DNA of 64,000 bases from Kitasatospora sp. DSM 101779 (GCF_025655475.1 NZ_JAHTIK010000001.1:62001-126000); one strand, 5' to 3'. Positions 18,401 to 27,132 are shown, counted from the first letter of the stretch. A program made the numbers and translations. Notes: a model not told the origin generated them from the sequence alone.

Positions 18401-19372
18401 CGGATCGATGTATAGCGGGTACTTGGTGTCGGGTGACTTCAGCAGGGCGGCATCAGGGGTGAGGTCGATGCCGTCGCCGGTGGCCTGTGCAGCGACGCGC
18501 GCGGTGTGCGCGCTGTCGCCGGGGGCCTTCTCGCTGGACGCCGCAGGCTCGCCGGAGGTCTGTCCGGAGCCTGGGCTGCGCAGCGTCTTCGCCTGCCCGC
18601 CGGTGGTGGCCGCCGCGGTGGCCGAGTCCCACATGAACGGGGCGGGGGCAGTGAACACCGCATTGCCGCGCCGGTCGCCGGCGGTGATGTTGCCCGCCTC
18701 GTCAGTGCTCAGGGTCACGCCGTCGGTCTTCGCCGTCAGCCGCAGCTTCTTCAGCGCCGGATTGGCGGCGGCCTTCGCATCCTTGACGACCAGGACCTCC
18801 GAGAAACTGCCTCGGGTGTCGGTGGTGACCTTGAGGTCGACGCCGTCGAAGACGTTCGGGTAGGTGGCGGTCGCGCCGTCCAGGGTGGGCGCGGGCAGCT
18901 TCACCGGGAAGCCGAGGGCGAGCTTACGGCCCTGGTGGGCCATGGTCGCCAGCGCACCGCTGCCACCTCCGGACAGACTCAGCGAGCTACTGGTGACGGC
19001 CGGCGAGACGGTACCGTCCGCGTTCCTGCGCAGGGTCGCGTCCAGGTCGACCCATGCGCCGCTCACATGCTTGCGCACCGGGACGAGCGACTGCTCGACC
19101 GTGAACGTCCCGTTGGGGTGAGCCGTGGTGGTGCTCTGCTCCGTGGTCGCAGCGGAGGCCTGGACATCCTTGCCCACGGCGGCCGCCTGTGCGGCTGCCT
19201 GGGACAGGGTCAGCGAGCCGACGTGAGAGCCGCCGGTCGGTGACGACGTACCGGACGCCTGGGCCTGCGCGGGCAAAGCGACAGCACCGGCCGCGACGAC
19301 GGCGGTCGCTGCGGCCAGGGCGAGTCCGCGTATCACGCCGACCGGCCGTCTCAGGGGTGGAGAAGCTGACAC
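15476..19372 (-). CDS. Secreted FG-GAP/VCBS repeat protein with DNRLRE-type domain
   Basis: This is a very large secreted protein of about 1298 residues from GTG 19372, chosen because GAAAGAG lies at a proper distance before it; the frame also opens at ATG 19405. The signal peptide (LALAAATAVVAAGAVALPAQ) is followed by a region typical of RHS/DNRLRE-type wall proteins (LVPVRKHVSGAWVDLDATLR, then YPLYIDPTFYP, QGWAQTNSTYPNQ). Next come fibronectin-like strands and at least six C-terminal FG-GAP blades with calcium-loop motifs such as GDFTGDGTPDL, DVNADGIPDLW, DLNSDGVGDL, GDFNGDGISDL and GDFDGDKIADM. The blades share W-[ST]-D-G-S-L-H-[LA]-Y-x-G-D. Role: probably an extracellular calcium-dependent adhesin or polymer-binding protein; no catalytic domain was recognised. 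Monocistronic. Confidence 0.88.
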   Translation of the reverse strand: MSASPPLRRPVGVIRGLALAAATAVVAAGAVALPAQAQASGTSSPTGGSHVGSLTLSQAAAQAAAVGKDVQASAATTEQSTTTAHPNGTFTVEQSLVPVRKHVSGAWVDLDATLRRNADGTVSPAVTSSSLSLSGGGSGALATMAHQGRKLALGFPVKLPAPTLDGATATYPNVFDGVDLKVTTDTRGSFSEVLVVKDAKAAANPALKKLRLTAKTDGVTLSTDEAGNITAGDRRGNAVFTAPAPFMWDSATAAATTGGQAKTLRSPGSGQTSGEPAASSEKAPGDSAHTARVAAQATGDGIDLTPDAALLKSPDTKYPLYIDPTFYPASASGSRQGWAQTNSTYPNQANYNTNDVLRVGYNGWESPYFTARSYMQVSVDPAMWDSSVISSQINFTGVWSGSCTANNTELWLAPNGSSLGNSTTWNNAPAPQTYVGSSNAMFWGGTNCDPRGVGFDTRSVMATAAANHYSSMVFVLKAQYENNDRNSWKKFANAVTVSTTYNHAPDRPGTLTTSPSTWCPGGEFAGDGDVWLYGGVSDRDGGTLGAAFHAVKHGTSTTIVPDSNPNLLTAQSGSTLAFKLPKANLEAVAGGQLLQVDWTVTATDFYASSPTSTTCSFLFDPTRPGAPAVTPPSGTTLGTSVSVNISPVCALSTPSTCTAGNTPSSYEYQLNGAGRITVAATNGNATISVKPNRRTNVLTVTSLSPAGNIGQSATVTFNSAAAAPANDGDFTGDGTPDLLTVGGQHGLTSGIWLARGDGQNATRVSSSAVDIGINGNGYSSGNVPADFDGALAISGHFTDTNLQDVLVYYPRPSGNVGGGVILNGSGDGSAIPSAQNGNAHTVPAGAFQDINGNNPLRLAPAGTVSGSGAPYPDVIGISGDDANGYALNLYQGTGTIGAFQFPVQINVSTPNGTADWDKWTIATCQVPAGTGTRTAMYLWNRTTGQLALWKDLAVDPNTGTLTYTPVSIAANWNTGKDLALEAADVNADGIPDLWVVGDNRNVTAYLVTSLPSQPGGSASITTATDVLTPYLGLPAAAPDDLNSDGVGDLVAEWGDGSLHAYFGDRTTGLASQSLGQLAGTTWWPVQQIAMGEFTGDYAADVMAVWSDGSLHLYKGDGNGHLTDGVALTKWGTSWGGMQQLEAGDFNGDGISDLVAIWSDGSMHIYPGDGHGDLKDGVALTQFGTTWNRMPQLAAGDFDGDKIADMMAVWTDGSLHLYKGGGSSYIVSSTALTQFGTTWKTVRQFVASDVNGDRNADLLAVWEDGTMHVYKGDGRGNIDDGTALSQYGTTWYPIRLTTG

Positions 19373-19644
19373 AGAGTCATCTCTTTCAAGCAGAAAATAG
19401 GGCATTCGCCCTGGTCATCCGCCACGTTAGACAACCCCCACGGCGCACAACTTCCCACCGCGACGCGGCCCGCCGCATCGTTTGTCCATCTACGCCTGAT
19501 ATACACCGAACCGATCGCCGCCTCTTGGGAGAGATTTTGCCCAAGCTCGCGGTGACAGGCCTGTCGCACCCAACGGCCGATGGTCCGACCTCGACAACAC
19601 CACGCCACGCAATGGGTCGGCGGGCGCGGGTGTCCCTGTGCAGG

Positions 19645-19731
19645 TGCGCAGCAGCAGCGGCGCGCAACCCGAATCGCCGGCCTGCGCAGCTGCGCAGCAC
19701 CGGTGCGCACCCACTCGCCCCGGCTGCGCAG
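19645..19731. repeat. Cluster of TGCGCA[GC]C iterons
   Basis: TGCGCAGC occurs at 19645, 19683, 19691 and 19724, and TGCGCACC at 19704: five short direct repeats within 87 bases, two of them head-to-tail. They lie upstream of the GTG of the 19799 reading frame. They could be protein-binding sites or chance in GC-rich DNA. Confidence 0.4.
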
Positions 19732-19798
19732 CACCCTGCACACCATCCCCGGCCCGGCCGCCCTGCTCGGCTGGCCTCACACCTCGAAAGGACCTCCC

Positions 19799-20061
19799 GT
19801 GACCACCGCATCCGCCGTCGGCCCGGCCTGGTACGCCACTGCCCGTCGCCATCTCGACGACATCGACCGCCTCGCCCGCGAGGAGTGGCCCCGCCTGTCC
19901 ACCCCCGCCCGCTCGGTCGTCGCCGGGGCTACCGCGGCCGCGGTAGCCAGTGTCCTCGCCATGATCTCGGAGTCCTGTGGGCCGCCACCACCCCAGTCGG
20001 CGGTGCCCTCACCCTCGCCTACCGGGCCGGCCTCGGCGCCGTGCCCGCTCGTCCGCCGTGA
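19799..20061 (+). pseudogene. Small membrane protein gene, frameshifted
   Basis: A GTG at 19799 follows GAAAGGA at a good distance. The frame gives GPAWYATARRHLDDIDRLAR, then EEWPRLSTPARSVVAGATAA and ASVLAMI, an amphipathic N-terminus running into a hydrophobic helix. The helix continues in another frame as LGVLWAATTPVGGALTLAYR and stops at 20061. One small indel near 19965 therefore separates the halves. Family unknown. Its 3' end overlaps the 3' end of the convergent minus-strand gene. Confidence 0.5.
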
Positions 20062-20638
20062 GGCCGCGGAGGATGGGCCCGAGCCGGCTGTCCGCCAGTT
20101 CCGTGTACAGCGCGTCGAGTTCCGGGCTGCGGTGGTCGACGAGGAGGTCCGCCACGACCTGGCCGGCGCCGATCGGCTCACTCAGCAGCGCGACCCGCCG
20201 GTGGTGGATCTTGCGTTCCCACAGTGGCTGGTGGTGGGGGTTGGCGGAGCGGGTGTGGCGCTTCAGCAGGTCGGTGAGGCGGGTGTCGGTGGTGGGGCCG
20301 GAGCCGAGTGCCGGGGTCCAGTCGCCGAGCAGGGCCTCCTTCACGGCCTCGCGCCACCTGCTGGGCCGGGAAAGCCCGAGCCGGATTCGTGCGAACTCGT
20401 CCACGCCGGCGTCGTCCCCCTCGGCGGCGGCGTTGCGGGCGACGAGTGCGGCCCGAAGCGCGGCCCGGGCTGGGAACACCGGCCTTCGGGCGTGGATCGC
20501 GGCAATGGCCGCCACCTTGCGCAGCACCCTGCCATCGTCCTGCGGGTGCCACGTGCGTCCGAGGGCTGCGTCGGCCATCGCGGTGAGCATCCCGAAGATG
20601 AGGCCCGCGGCGAGGTCCTCGATATGGGCCTCGATCAT
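20009..20638 (-). CDS. Hypothetical helical protein (possibly start of a longer, frameshifted gene)
   Basis: ATG 20638 is preceded by GAGGAGGGGGC, an excellent ribosome-binding site. The 209-residue product is mostly helical and Ala/Arg-rich: IEDLAAGLIFGMLTAMADAA, then PARAALRAALVARNAAAEGD, FARIRLGLSRPSRWREAVKE, LLVDHRSPELDALYTELADS and a basic tail. No known family is recognised. Directly upstream another start at 20808 (behind AAGGAG) encodes MSETAVVLLSLARVREG. A shift of frame there continues as LLPVDEVARGWRGRSPVCYG and reads through to 20638, so the original gene may have been about 265 residues with one frameshift. Confidence 0.55.
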   Translation of the reverse strand: MIEAHIEDLAAGLIFGMLTAMADAALGRTWHPQDDGRVLRKVAAIAAIHARRPVFPARAALRAALVARNAAAEGDDAGVDEFARIRLGLSRPSRWREAVKEALLGDWTPALGSGPTTDTRLTDLLKRHTRSANPHHQPLWERKIHHRRVALLSEPIGAGQVVADLLVDHRSPELDALYTELADSRLGPILRGLTADERARRRGRPGRRG

Positions 20639-20824
20639 GAGCGCCCCCTCCTCGGTGGGGCCCAGCAGTCTGACCGTCTCGCTTCGCTGCCGGCCGTAGC
20701 AGACCGGGCTTCGACCGCGCCATCCCCTGGCGACTTCGTCGACCGGGAGGAGAGCGTCCCCTCCCGTACGCGTGCCAGCGACAGCAGCACGACAGCCGTC
20801 TCGGACATGGTGAACTCCTTGTCG

Positions 20825-21021
20825 GTACTGGAGACCGAGGCCGCCGCCGGCGCCGCCATCGAGGCCGCGACCACCGCCCGGATGCGGGTCACCAAGCGTG
20901 CCGGCCGACGCGAACGGATCCGCAAGGCCGCTCTCCAGCACTACAGCGAGGTCGAGCTCGCCGCGTTCGGCGACGACCCACTGGACGCCTGGGGCAAGGA
21001 CGTCCGCAAGAAGCTCTACTG
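20825..21021 (+). other. Coding-like fragment of an unknown gene fused to an amidase remnant
   Basis: The plus strand shows good third-position GC bias and a sensible peptide (RVTKRAGRRERIRKAALQHY, then SEVELAAFGDDPLDAWGKDV). At about 21020 it runs without a break into amidase sequence, where an amidase would have its catalytic-loop region instead. The junction therefore looks like a recombination scar. Neither a start nor a family was found. Confidence 0.4.
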
Positions 21022-21910
21022 CGGGCTCTACAGCCTGCGCCCCACCTACGGCATCGTGCCGAACCGCGGCCATGTCCCACGCCCACCGGGCTGGCTGACC
21101 ACCTCGGACATGCTCTGCATCGGCCCCCTGGGCCGTAGCGCAGCCGATTCGATCTCGCGCTCGGTGTCCTGGCCGGTCCAGCGCCCCACGAGGCCACGGC
21201 GTGGCAGCTGTCGTTGCCACCACCCCTGCACGAGACGCTGACCGGCTACCGGATCGGCGTTTGGGCCGACGACCCCTTCTGCCCGGTGGATCGGCAGCTC
21301 GCGCCCTGCTGGAGGAGCTGAACCGAACCCTGCGCAACACAGGCGTCCACGTCAGCGACACGGCCACCCGGTCGACATGGCCTCCTCCGACCGGCTGTTC
21401 AGCTCCCTCATGCTCGCCGGCAGTGCTGCCAGTGCCGCGCCGCAGGCGTACGCCGCCGAGGCGGAAACCTCCCGGCAGCTGTCTCCCGGAGACCAGTCGC
21501 CCCGGGCCCACTACCTCCGCGACCGCACGATGAGTCACCGAGACTGGCTGCTGGCCAACGAGGAACGCCGACGACTCCAGGAACGATGGGCTTCCTACTT
21601 CGGCGACATGGACGTCCTCATCACCCCCGCCGCGCCAACGGCCGCAGTACCGGACCAGGCCAACGTGCCCATGTCTGAGCGGCACATCACCGTCGACGGC
21701 CAGCGCCGCGCCTACTGGGAGCAGACCACCTGGTTGAACCTCGCCGGCCTCGTCCACCTGCCGGCCGCGACCGTGCCGCTGGGCCGCACCCGCGAGGGAC
21801 TGCCACTCGGCATCCAGCTCATCGGAGCCCACCTGGGCGATCGCACAGTCATCAAGGTAGCGGGGCTGCTGGGCGAACTGCGAGACGCCCAGACAGTAGT
21901 ACTGGCCTGA
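21022..21910 (+). pseudogene. Amidase (amidase-signature family), truncated and frameshifted
   Basis: The remaining part corresponds to the C-terminal two-thirds of an amidase-signature hydrolase: CGLYSLRPTYGIVPNRGHVP, then GPLGRSAAD; after a shift HETLTGYRIGVWADDPF; and from about 21377 a long frame with SHRDWLLANEERRRLQERWA, DMDVLITPAAPTAAVPDQA, WLNLAGLVHLPAATVPLGRT and GLPLGIQLIGAHLGDRTVIK, ending at 21910. The Ser-Ser-Lys catalytic half is missing and at least two shifts interrupt the rest. Confidence 0.8.
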
Positions 21911-22318
21911 TGCACCAGCGTCTCGCGCCCTGAGGGTGTGCTGTTCCGCTCTCGCCCGGCAGGTCGGTCCGAGGTGGCGTCTGGGGTTGGCCCTCGTGGC
22001 ACGTGTGGCCGAGGACGGCGTTCGCGGGTCCGTTTCGCCCCTGGCCCCACTTGTACGGGTTCGGCTGGCCCCACCTGAGTTCCGGGTTCTTTGGGCCCCA
22101 CGCGTGCCCATGGTGCGACATGACGTCAGATGGCGCAGTGGCGCCTTCGGTCCAGCAGGCGGCGCAAACCCCGTGCGGCTGGACGGGTGTAGTTCGACAC
22201 CTGGCTCCGGTGGCCTCCGTCCGAAGCGGTGCGCCTCCGGGTTGCATGGGCCTGCGCCTCGGCGCGGGGCGTGCCTGCGTCCTTCACGGCCGCCGGACCC
22301 GACGAATGAAAGAGCACA
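21911..22318. other. Intergenic region upstream of the M23 peptidase
   Basis: No gene is supported. Open frames on both strands lack start signals and have arginine/proline-rich translations. The peptidase promoter should lie at the right end; GAAAGAG just before 22319 is its likely ribosome-binding site. Confidence 0.3.
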
Positions 22319-23593
22319 ATGGCAGAGCACGACCCTCGTAACCGCACTGGTCGCGGCCCTCTACTCCGCGGGCTCGCCGCAGCCGTGCTCGCAGTCGGCA
22401 TGCTGGCGGCCTCAGCAGGACCCGGATACGGGACCGGCGCGGCCGCTCTGGCGCCCGGCACACAGTTCACGCCGCTGACGGCGACAGTGATGACCGAACC
22501 GACGCCGTTCGACGCCACGGACGGAAAGACGCACCTCTCGTACGAACTGCTCACCACGAGCGCACTGTCCAGCAGCACGCCGGTTCGGCTTAACCGTGTC
22601 GACGTCAAAGACGCCCGCACCCACCAGGTCATCGGCTCGCTGAGCGGGCAGGCGCTGGCCGAGGCCGCCAATCCGGTGGGCGACCCCCTGCCCGGTGCCG
22701 ACGGGTACACCCCGCCGCCCCCGGCGCCGATGCCGACCGTCATCCAGGGCTCCCAGCAGTGGATCATCTGGCTCGACCTAACCCTCGACCACGGCCGGGC
22801 GGCGCCCGAGGTCCTCGAACACCATCTCTCGGGTGCCATCCTGACCGCCTCCGGCCCCTCCGCGTTCGAGGAGACGGTGCAGGCCACCCCGACCGCCCGC
22901 ACCGCGCCCTTGAACCTGAGCCCGCCGGTCCTCCCCGGCACCTGGTACGCCAGCGAGTCGTGCTGCGGCAACACCCACCACCGGCGCGGCCTCGCCCCGA
23001 TCAACGGCCGCTTCGGCGTGCCGCAGCGCTTCGCGATCGACTGGTACCGGGTCGGCGAGCATGGGCAGGCCTGGGAAGGCGACCCCGCCCAGCTCACCAG
23101 CTACCTGAGCTACCGTCAGCCGGTCGCCGCCGCGGCCGGCGGCAGAGTGGTGGAAGTCCAGGACGGAATCCCGGACAACCCGCCGCCCCACACGCCGCCC
23201 GTCCCGCCGATCGAGGACACGGTCGGCAACCACATCACCCTGGAAGTCGCGCCGGGCCGCTACCTGCTCTACGGCCACCTGGAGCCCGGCTCGCTCAAGG
23301 TCCGGGAGGGCGACCGCGTCGAGCCCGGCCAGGTCCTCGGGCTGATCGGCAACAGCGGCAACTCCACCACGCCGCACCTGCACTTCCAGGTGACGACCAC
23401 GGCCGAGTTCTTCCCGACCGACAGCCCGCCGTTCACCTTCCAGCGGTTCCGCGTCCTCGGACAGGTCGAACCCCGGATCTGGGACGACAACTTGGGCCTG
23501 CAACCGACCGGCGTCCTGCCGATCACGCCCTCACCGTACAAGGGCCCTCACCGTGCGCAGTATCCGCTCGACCGCGAGGTGCTGGAGTTCTGA
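22319..23593 (+). CDS. Secreted M23 (LytM) family metallopeptidase
   Basis: The 424-residue protein starts with a basic stretch and a signal helix (GLAAAVLAVGMLAASAGPGY). The N-terminal half (about 50-200) is a beta-rich domain of unknown type. The C-terminal LytM/M23 domain (about 215-370) shows FAIDWYRVG (zinc-ligand Asp), ITLEVAPGRYLLYGHLEPGS (catalytic His), GDRVEPGQVLGLIGNSGNS and HLHFQV (zinc-ligand His). Such enzymes cut peptide cross-links of cell-wall peptidoglycan or act as non-wall proteases; exported activity is inferred. A strong hairpin 22 bases after the stop ends the transcript, so it is monocistronic. Confidence 0.88.
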   Translation: MAEHDPRNRTGRGPLLRGLAAAVLAVGMLAASAGPGYGTGAAALAPGTQFTPLTATVMTEPTPFDATDGKTHLSYELLTTSALSSSTPVRLNRVDVKDARTHQVIGSLSGQALAEAANPVGDPLPGADGYTPPPPAPMPTVIQGSQQWIIWLDLTLDHGRAAPEVLEHHLSGAILTASGPSAFEETVQATPTARTAPLNLSPPVLPGTWYASESCCGNTHHRRGLAPINGRFGVPQRFAIDWYRVGEHGQAWEGDPAQLTSYLSYRQPVAAAAGGRVVEVQDGIPDNPPPHTPPVPPIEDTVGNHITLEVAPGRYLLYGHLEPGSLKVREGDRVEPGQVLGLIGNSGNSTTPHLHFQVTTTAEFFPTDSPPFTFQRFRVLGQVEPRIWDDNLGLQPTGVLPITPSPYKGPHRAQYPLDREVLEF

Positions 23594-23614
23594 CCCGACT
23601 CCGGCACCTCCCCT

Positions 23615-23644
23615 GGGCGGGCGCCGACAACACGGCGCCCGCCC
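23615..23644 (+). terminator. Hairpin terminator after M23 peptidase
   Basis: An 11-bp perfect stem (GGGCGGGCGCC / GGCGCCCGCCC) around an 8-base loop (GACAACAC) lies 22 bases after the peptidase stop. Confidence 0.75.
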
Positions 23645-23649
23645 GGACG

Positions 23650-24120
23650 CATCAGGGGGGTCGAGGACGTCGGCAGGGAAGCGGCGGGTGGCAGTGATGC
23701 TGGCCGGCGGGCCGGAGGGGGCGACGGTACGCGGGTCGCGGCCGTTGGCGCGCTCGTGCCGGAGGCGCGCGGTGCTGGTGCCGGCGATGCGCTGCAGGGT
23801 GGGCAGTGGCAGGTCGGCGAGTTCGCCGGTGATGGCGATGCCGTAGCGGGCCAGGGCGCGGCCGAGTTTGGGGCCGACGCCGGGCAACGCTTGGACGGGG
23901 CGCGCGCAGGAACTGCTCGGTGTCGGGAGTGCCGGGGTGGAGGATGCGGATCCGGCCGGGGGTGCAGGTGTCGGCGGCGAGTTGGGCGAGGAGCGGGGTG
24001 TCGCCCGCCGATGGCCGCGAGCAGGCCGAAGCGGGCGAGGAGGCGGGTGGCGATCAGGTCGGCGAGGCCTGCGGGGCTGCGGTGGACGTAGCCGAGCGCG
24101 CCGGTGACGTCGAGCAGCGC
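23650..24120 (-). pseudogene. DinB-like Y-family polymerase remnant
   Basis: The minus strand reads LLDVTGALGYVHRSPAGLAD, then TRLLARFGLLAAIGG in one frame. In another it reads VQALPGVGPKLGRALARYGI, LADLPLPTLQRIAGTSTARL, then ANGRDPRTVAPSGPPASITA. These are the palm end, the helix-hairpin-helix thumb and the start of the little finger of Y-family polymerases of the DinB/ImuB kind. The N-terminal catalytic Asp region and the rest of the little finger are missing. It follows directly on a DnaE2-like fragment with no gap. Confidence 0.75.
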
Positions 24121-25264
24121 GGACCCGCAGCTCTTCTTCGAGGCGGGTGCGCATGATGGGGCTGCGGTCGTAGCCGTGCCGGACCATGGCGGCGTCGCAG
24201 CGCTCGCGCAGCACCCGGGCGGAGGTGCCGGGGGCGACGCCGACGACGTGTTCCTCGGGGAAGTGGACCTGCTCGATGCCGAGGTCGGAGGCCGGGTCGA
24301 GACGGCAGTCGGTGGCGGTGCGGGCGGTGGTGGCGAGGAGGTGTGCGGCGCCGACGTGCTCCTGTCCGGCGGCGCGGGCGACCTCCTCGGCGAGGGCGGC
24401 CATCTCGCGGTGGTTCTTCAGGGTGCGCTCGCCGTTGCAGGTCCGGTCCGGCCGGATCGGCATCAGCAGCCGGGCGGAGTCCAGCACATCCGCGACCCGT
24501 GACTGGGCCGGGTCGAGGTAGCGGACCGCGTTGGTGATCACGGCGAGCAGGTCGAGGTCCGCGGCGAGGCCCACCGTGCGAGCGGCGAGCCGCGGCGAGC
24601 CCGGCGCGGTGCCGGAGCGGCGATGGCGGATGGCCTCCAGCCGCAGGTGCGGCCCGAACGTCCCGCCAGGGGGCGAAGAGTTCGGTCGCGGTGTCGGGGC
24701 AGCCGGCGGCGAGCGCCCGCACCGGCTGGGAGCCGGGGCCGAGCAGCACCGTGAGTCCCTCGGCATGCTGCTGCATCGCCTCCCACGGGATGATCGGCTG
24801 GCCGCCGCCGCGCTCGGCGCGGGCCGCCCAGCCTGCGGTGATCAGAGCGCACAGGTTCGCCCACCCGGCCTTGTCCCGCGCCAGCAGGGTGATCCGCGGC
24901 GCGGACTCGTCGACGAACGCCCCACCCCGTGCAGGGTCCGCGGCCGCCGCTCCCCCGCCGCCGCGGCGCCGCCCGGCCGGCCCGTGCGACCGGCCGCGGC
25001 GGTGTCGAGCAGCGGCACCGCGAGGTCGGCGCCGAACAGCGGCCGGCCGCCGGAGGCCGCGCTGGCCTTCGCGAAGCGCACCGCGCTGGCGACCGTGTCG
25101 CGGTCGGTCACCGCGAGCGCGCCGAGCTTCTGGTCCGCGGCCCGAGCCGCGAGTGCGGCCGGCAGGCTCGCCCCGTAGCGGGCCGAATAGCCGGAGGCCA
25201 CGTGCAGACGCGTGAACACGCGCGCCGCCTCCTCGCTCGCACAACCCCTCGCCGATCCGGACAC
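24121..25264 (-). pseudogene. Error-prone DNA polymerase DnaE2-like N-terminal remnant
   Basis: From about 25264 the minus strand gives FTRLHVASGYSARYGASLPA, then ALAVTDRDTVASAVRFAKAS, the PHP-domain start of DNA polymerase III alpha/DnaE2. Further frames give ITLLARDKAGWANLCALITA, IPWEAMQQHAEGLTVLLGPG, LDLLAVITNAVRYLDPAQSR, RTLKNHREMAALAEEVARAA and VLRERCDAAMVRHGYD. At least two shifts occur. The polymerase palm is completely absent, since the frame passes into DinB-like sequence at about 24120. No functional polymerase can result. Confidence 0.8.
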
Positions 25265-25292
25265 CCTCCGTCCATCAGCCTAAAACCCTGTT

Positions 25293-25306
25293 CGAATTCT
25301 TGTACG
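25293..25306 (-). promoter_or_regulatory. Degenerate LexA (SOS) box
   Basis: CGAATTCTTGTACG fits the actinobacterial LexA consensus CGAAC-N4-GTTCG at 8 of 10 positions and lies about 29 bases upstream of the dnaE2-like remnant. Mycobacterial and streptomycete dnaE2/imu genes are SOS-regulated, so the position fits; the two mismatches suggest decay. Confidence 0.4.
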
Positions 25307-25471
25307 AATATCTTCCGCGTGTCGCCCCACCTCGCGCCCCGCACGGCGGCCGGCCACACTCCTGCGCCCCAGCTTCCGGCCAGTGGTGGACCGACACGGT
25401 GAGCGCCGTCAGGCTGGTCGCGTAGGGTGCCCCGGTGCCGCCGGACCACGGCGGCATCAAACGGCACGGGC

Positions 25472-25903
25472 ATGGCGGCGAGAGCAGTGGAGAGCGCACG
25501 ATCGCCCGCCTGGCGCCCGCCCGACCCGCTCGATCTCCCGGCAGTGATCGGGCCGCTGCGGCGCGGGGCAGGGGATCCGACGATTCTTGGAGGCCGGGAG
25601 CGCATGGTGGGCCTCGCGCACCCCGGCGGGGCCCGGGAACGCTGCGGATCGTGGCGCGGCCGGCCGACGGCACGGTCGCCGCGACGGCCTGGGGGCCGGG
25701 AGCGGACTGGCTGCTGGAGCAGCTGCCTGCGCTGCTCGGCGCGAACGACCGGCCGGACGGCCTGGTGCTGCCGCCCGGGGAAGCTCCGGGACGTCCAGCG
25801 CCGCGACCCCTGACTGCGCCTCGGCGCGACCGGGCTGGTGATGGACTCCCTCGTACCGTCCGCCCTCGTGCAGAAGGTCACCGTGACCTTTACCGACCGC
25901 TGA
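25472..25903 (+). pseudogene. AlkA-like DNA-3-methyladenine glycosylase, N-terminal half
   Basis: From ATG 25472 the pieces read RSPAWRPPDPLDLPAVIGPL, then RIVARPADGTVAATAWGPGA, DWLLEQLPALLGANDRPDGL and, past an in-frame TGA at 25811, LRLGATGLVMDSLVPSALVQ and KVTVT. These are the N-terminal beta domain and the first HhH-GPD helices of actinobacterial AlkA-like glycosylases. At least two frameshifts plus the nonsense codon break it. The missing C-terminal half lies at 31741-32147 on the same strand, so one gene has been split. Confidence 0.75.
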
Positions 25904-26046
25904 ATCCTGTTCCTGATGATCCAACAGAGGGTGTCTTTAGTGCGGTTTGGCATGGTTTACAGGGTCCAACGACCCTGGCGCCAGCGACCGACGCGGTGGA
26001 GCATGCGTATCGGGGGAATGCCGTGGCGTCGCAGAGGAGGCTTGCG

Positions 26047-27099
26047 ATGAAGCGGGTCGTTGTTGACCATTTCGGGGGGCCCGAGGTTCTGAAGGTGGTT
26101 GAGGAGGAGGTGCCTCGGCCGGCGCCGGGCGAGGTGCTCGTGAAGGTGCTGGCGGCGGGGGTGTCGTTCACCGATTCGCAGCTGCGCGCTGGGACGTACC
26201 TCCCTGGCGCCCCGAAGCCGCCGTTCACGCCCGGTTACGAGCTTGTCGGCGTCGTCGAGGAGGTCGGGCCGGGCTGCTCGAGCTCGCGGGTGGGTGACCG
26301 TGTCGGCGCGCTGACCGTCTGGGGCGCGGACGCGGAGCGCGTCTGTGTGCCGGAGTCCGGCACCGTGGCCGTTCCCGAGGACGTCGATCCAGGGGAGGTC
26401 CTGAGTCTGCTGTTCCCGTACATGACCTCCTACCAGGTGCTCCATCGCATGGCCAGGGTGAGGCGCGGGGAGACGGTGCTGGTGCACGGCGCGGCGGGCA
26501 GGGTCGGTGTTGCGGCTCTCGAGTTGGGCAGGGAGGCAGGGCTTCGCCTCTATGGGACCGCAGCCGCTCGCGACCGAGCCAAGGTCGAGGCGCTCGGCGC
26601 GGTGGCGATCGATTATCAGAGCGAGGACTTCCTGGCGCGCGTTCGTCAGGAGGCCGGCGGCGTGGACGTTGTCGTCGACAGCCTGGGTGGGCCGATCTCG
26701 CTGCGCTCGTTCCGGGCGCTGCGGCCGGGCGGAAGGCTGGTGGTGTTCGGCCGCTACAGCACGATCAAGGAAGGGCACAAGGACTGGCCGGCGGTATTCA
26801 AGTGGTACGCCGCGATCGCGACCGTCTGGCTGTGGGACAAGGTGTCGCCTCGCCGGCACGTGTACGCCTACCACGTCCAGAAGTACCGCGACAAGGCGAC
26901 GAGGCGAGACGGAGCAGTCGGCGGGGAGCCGATGAACGCGGAACAGTTCCGGGAGGATTTCGCGGTGCTGGTCGAGCTGCTTCGTGCCGACAAGATCCAC
27001 CCGGTCGTGGCCGAGCGCCTGCCACTCACCGAAGCGCGCCACGCGCACGAGATGCTCGAGAGCTCGGCGGAGAAGGGAAAGATCGTCCTCGTCCCGTAG
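26047..27099 (+). CDS. Quinone oxidoreductase-like MDR family protein
   Basis: The 350-residue zinc-independent MDR protein starts at ATG 26047 behind AGAGGAGG. It has the GroES-like N-domain (PGEVLVKVLAAGVSFTDSQL, then GYELVGVVEEVGPGC) and a Rossmann domain with VLVHGAAGRVGVAALELG at about 140-157. The zinc ligands of alcohol dehydrogenases are absent, as in QOR. Predicted activity: NADPH-dependent reduction of quinones or enones. It is followed after 33 bases by the GH15 gene, so they are likely one transcript with the G6PDH gene. All three lie inside the segment that splits the AlkA-like gene. Confidence 0.88.
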   Translation: MKRVVVDHFGGPEVLKVVEEEVPRPAPGEVLVKVLAAGVSFTDSQLRAGTYLPGAPKPPFTPGYELVGVVEEVGPGCSSSRVGDRVGALTVWGADAERVCVPESGTVAVPEDVDPGEVLSLLFPYMTSYQVLHRMARVRRGETVLVHGAAGRVGVAALELGREAGLRLYGTAAARDRAKVEALGAVAIDYQSEDFLARVRQEAGGVDVVVDSLGGPISLRSFRALRPGGRLVVFGRYSTIKEGHKDWPAVFKWYAAIATVWLWDKVSPRRHVYAYHVQKYRDKATRRDGAVGGEPMNAEQFREDFAVLVELLRADKIHPVVAERLPLTEARHAHEMLESSAEKGKIVLVP

Positions 27100-27132
27100 G
27101 CGACGAGGGCGCGTATCGGAGGACGCGTATCG

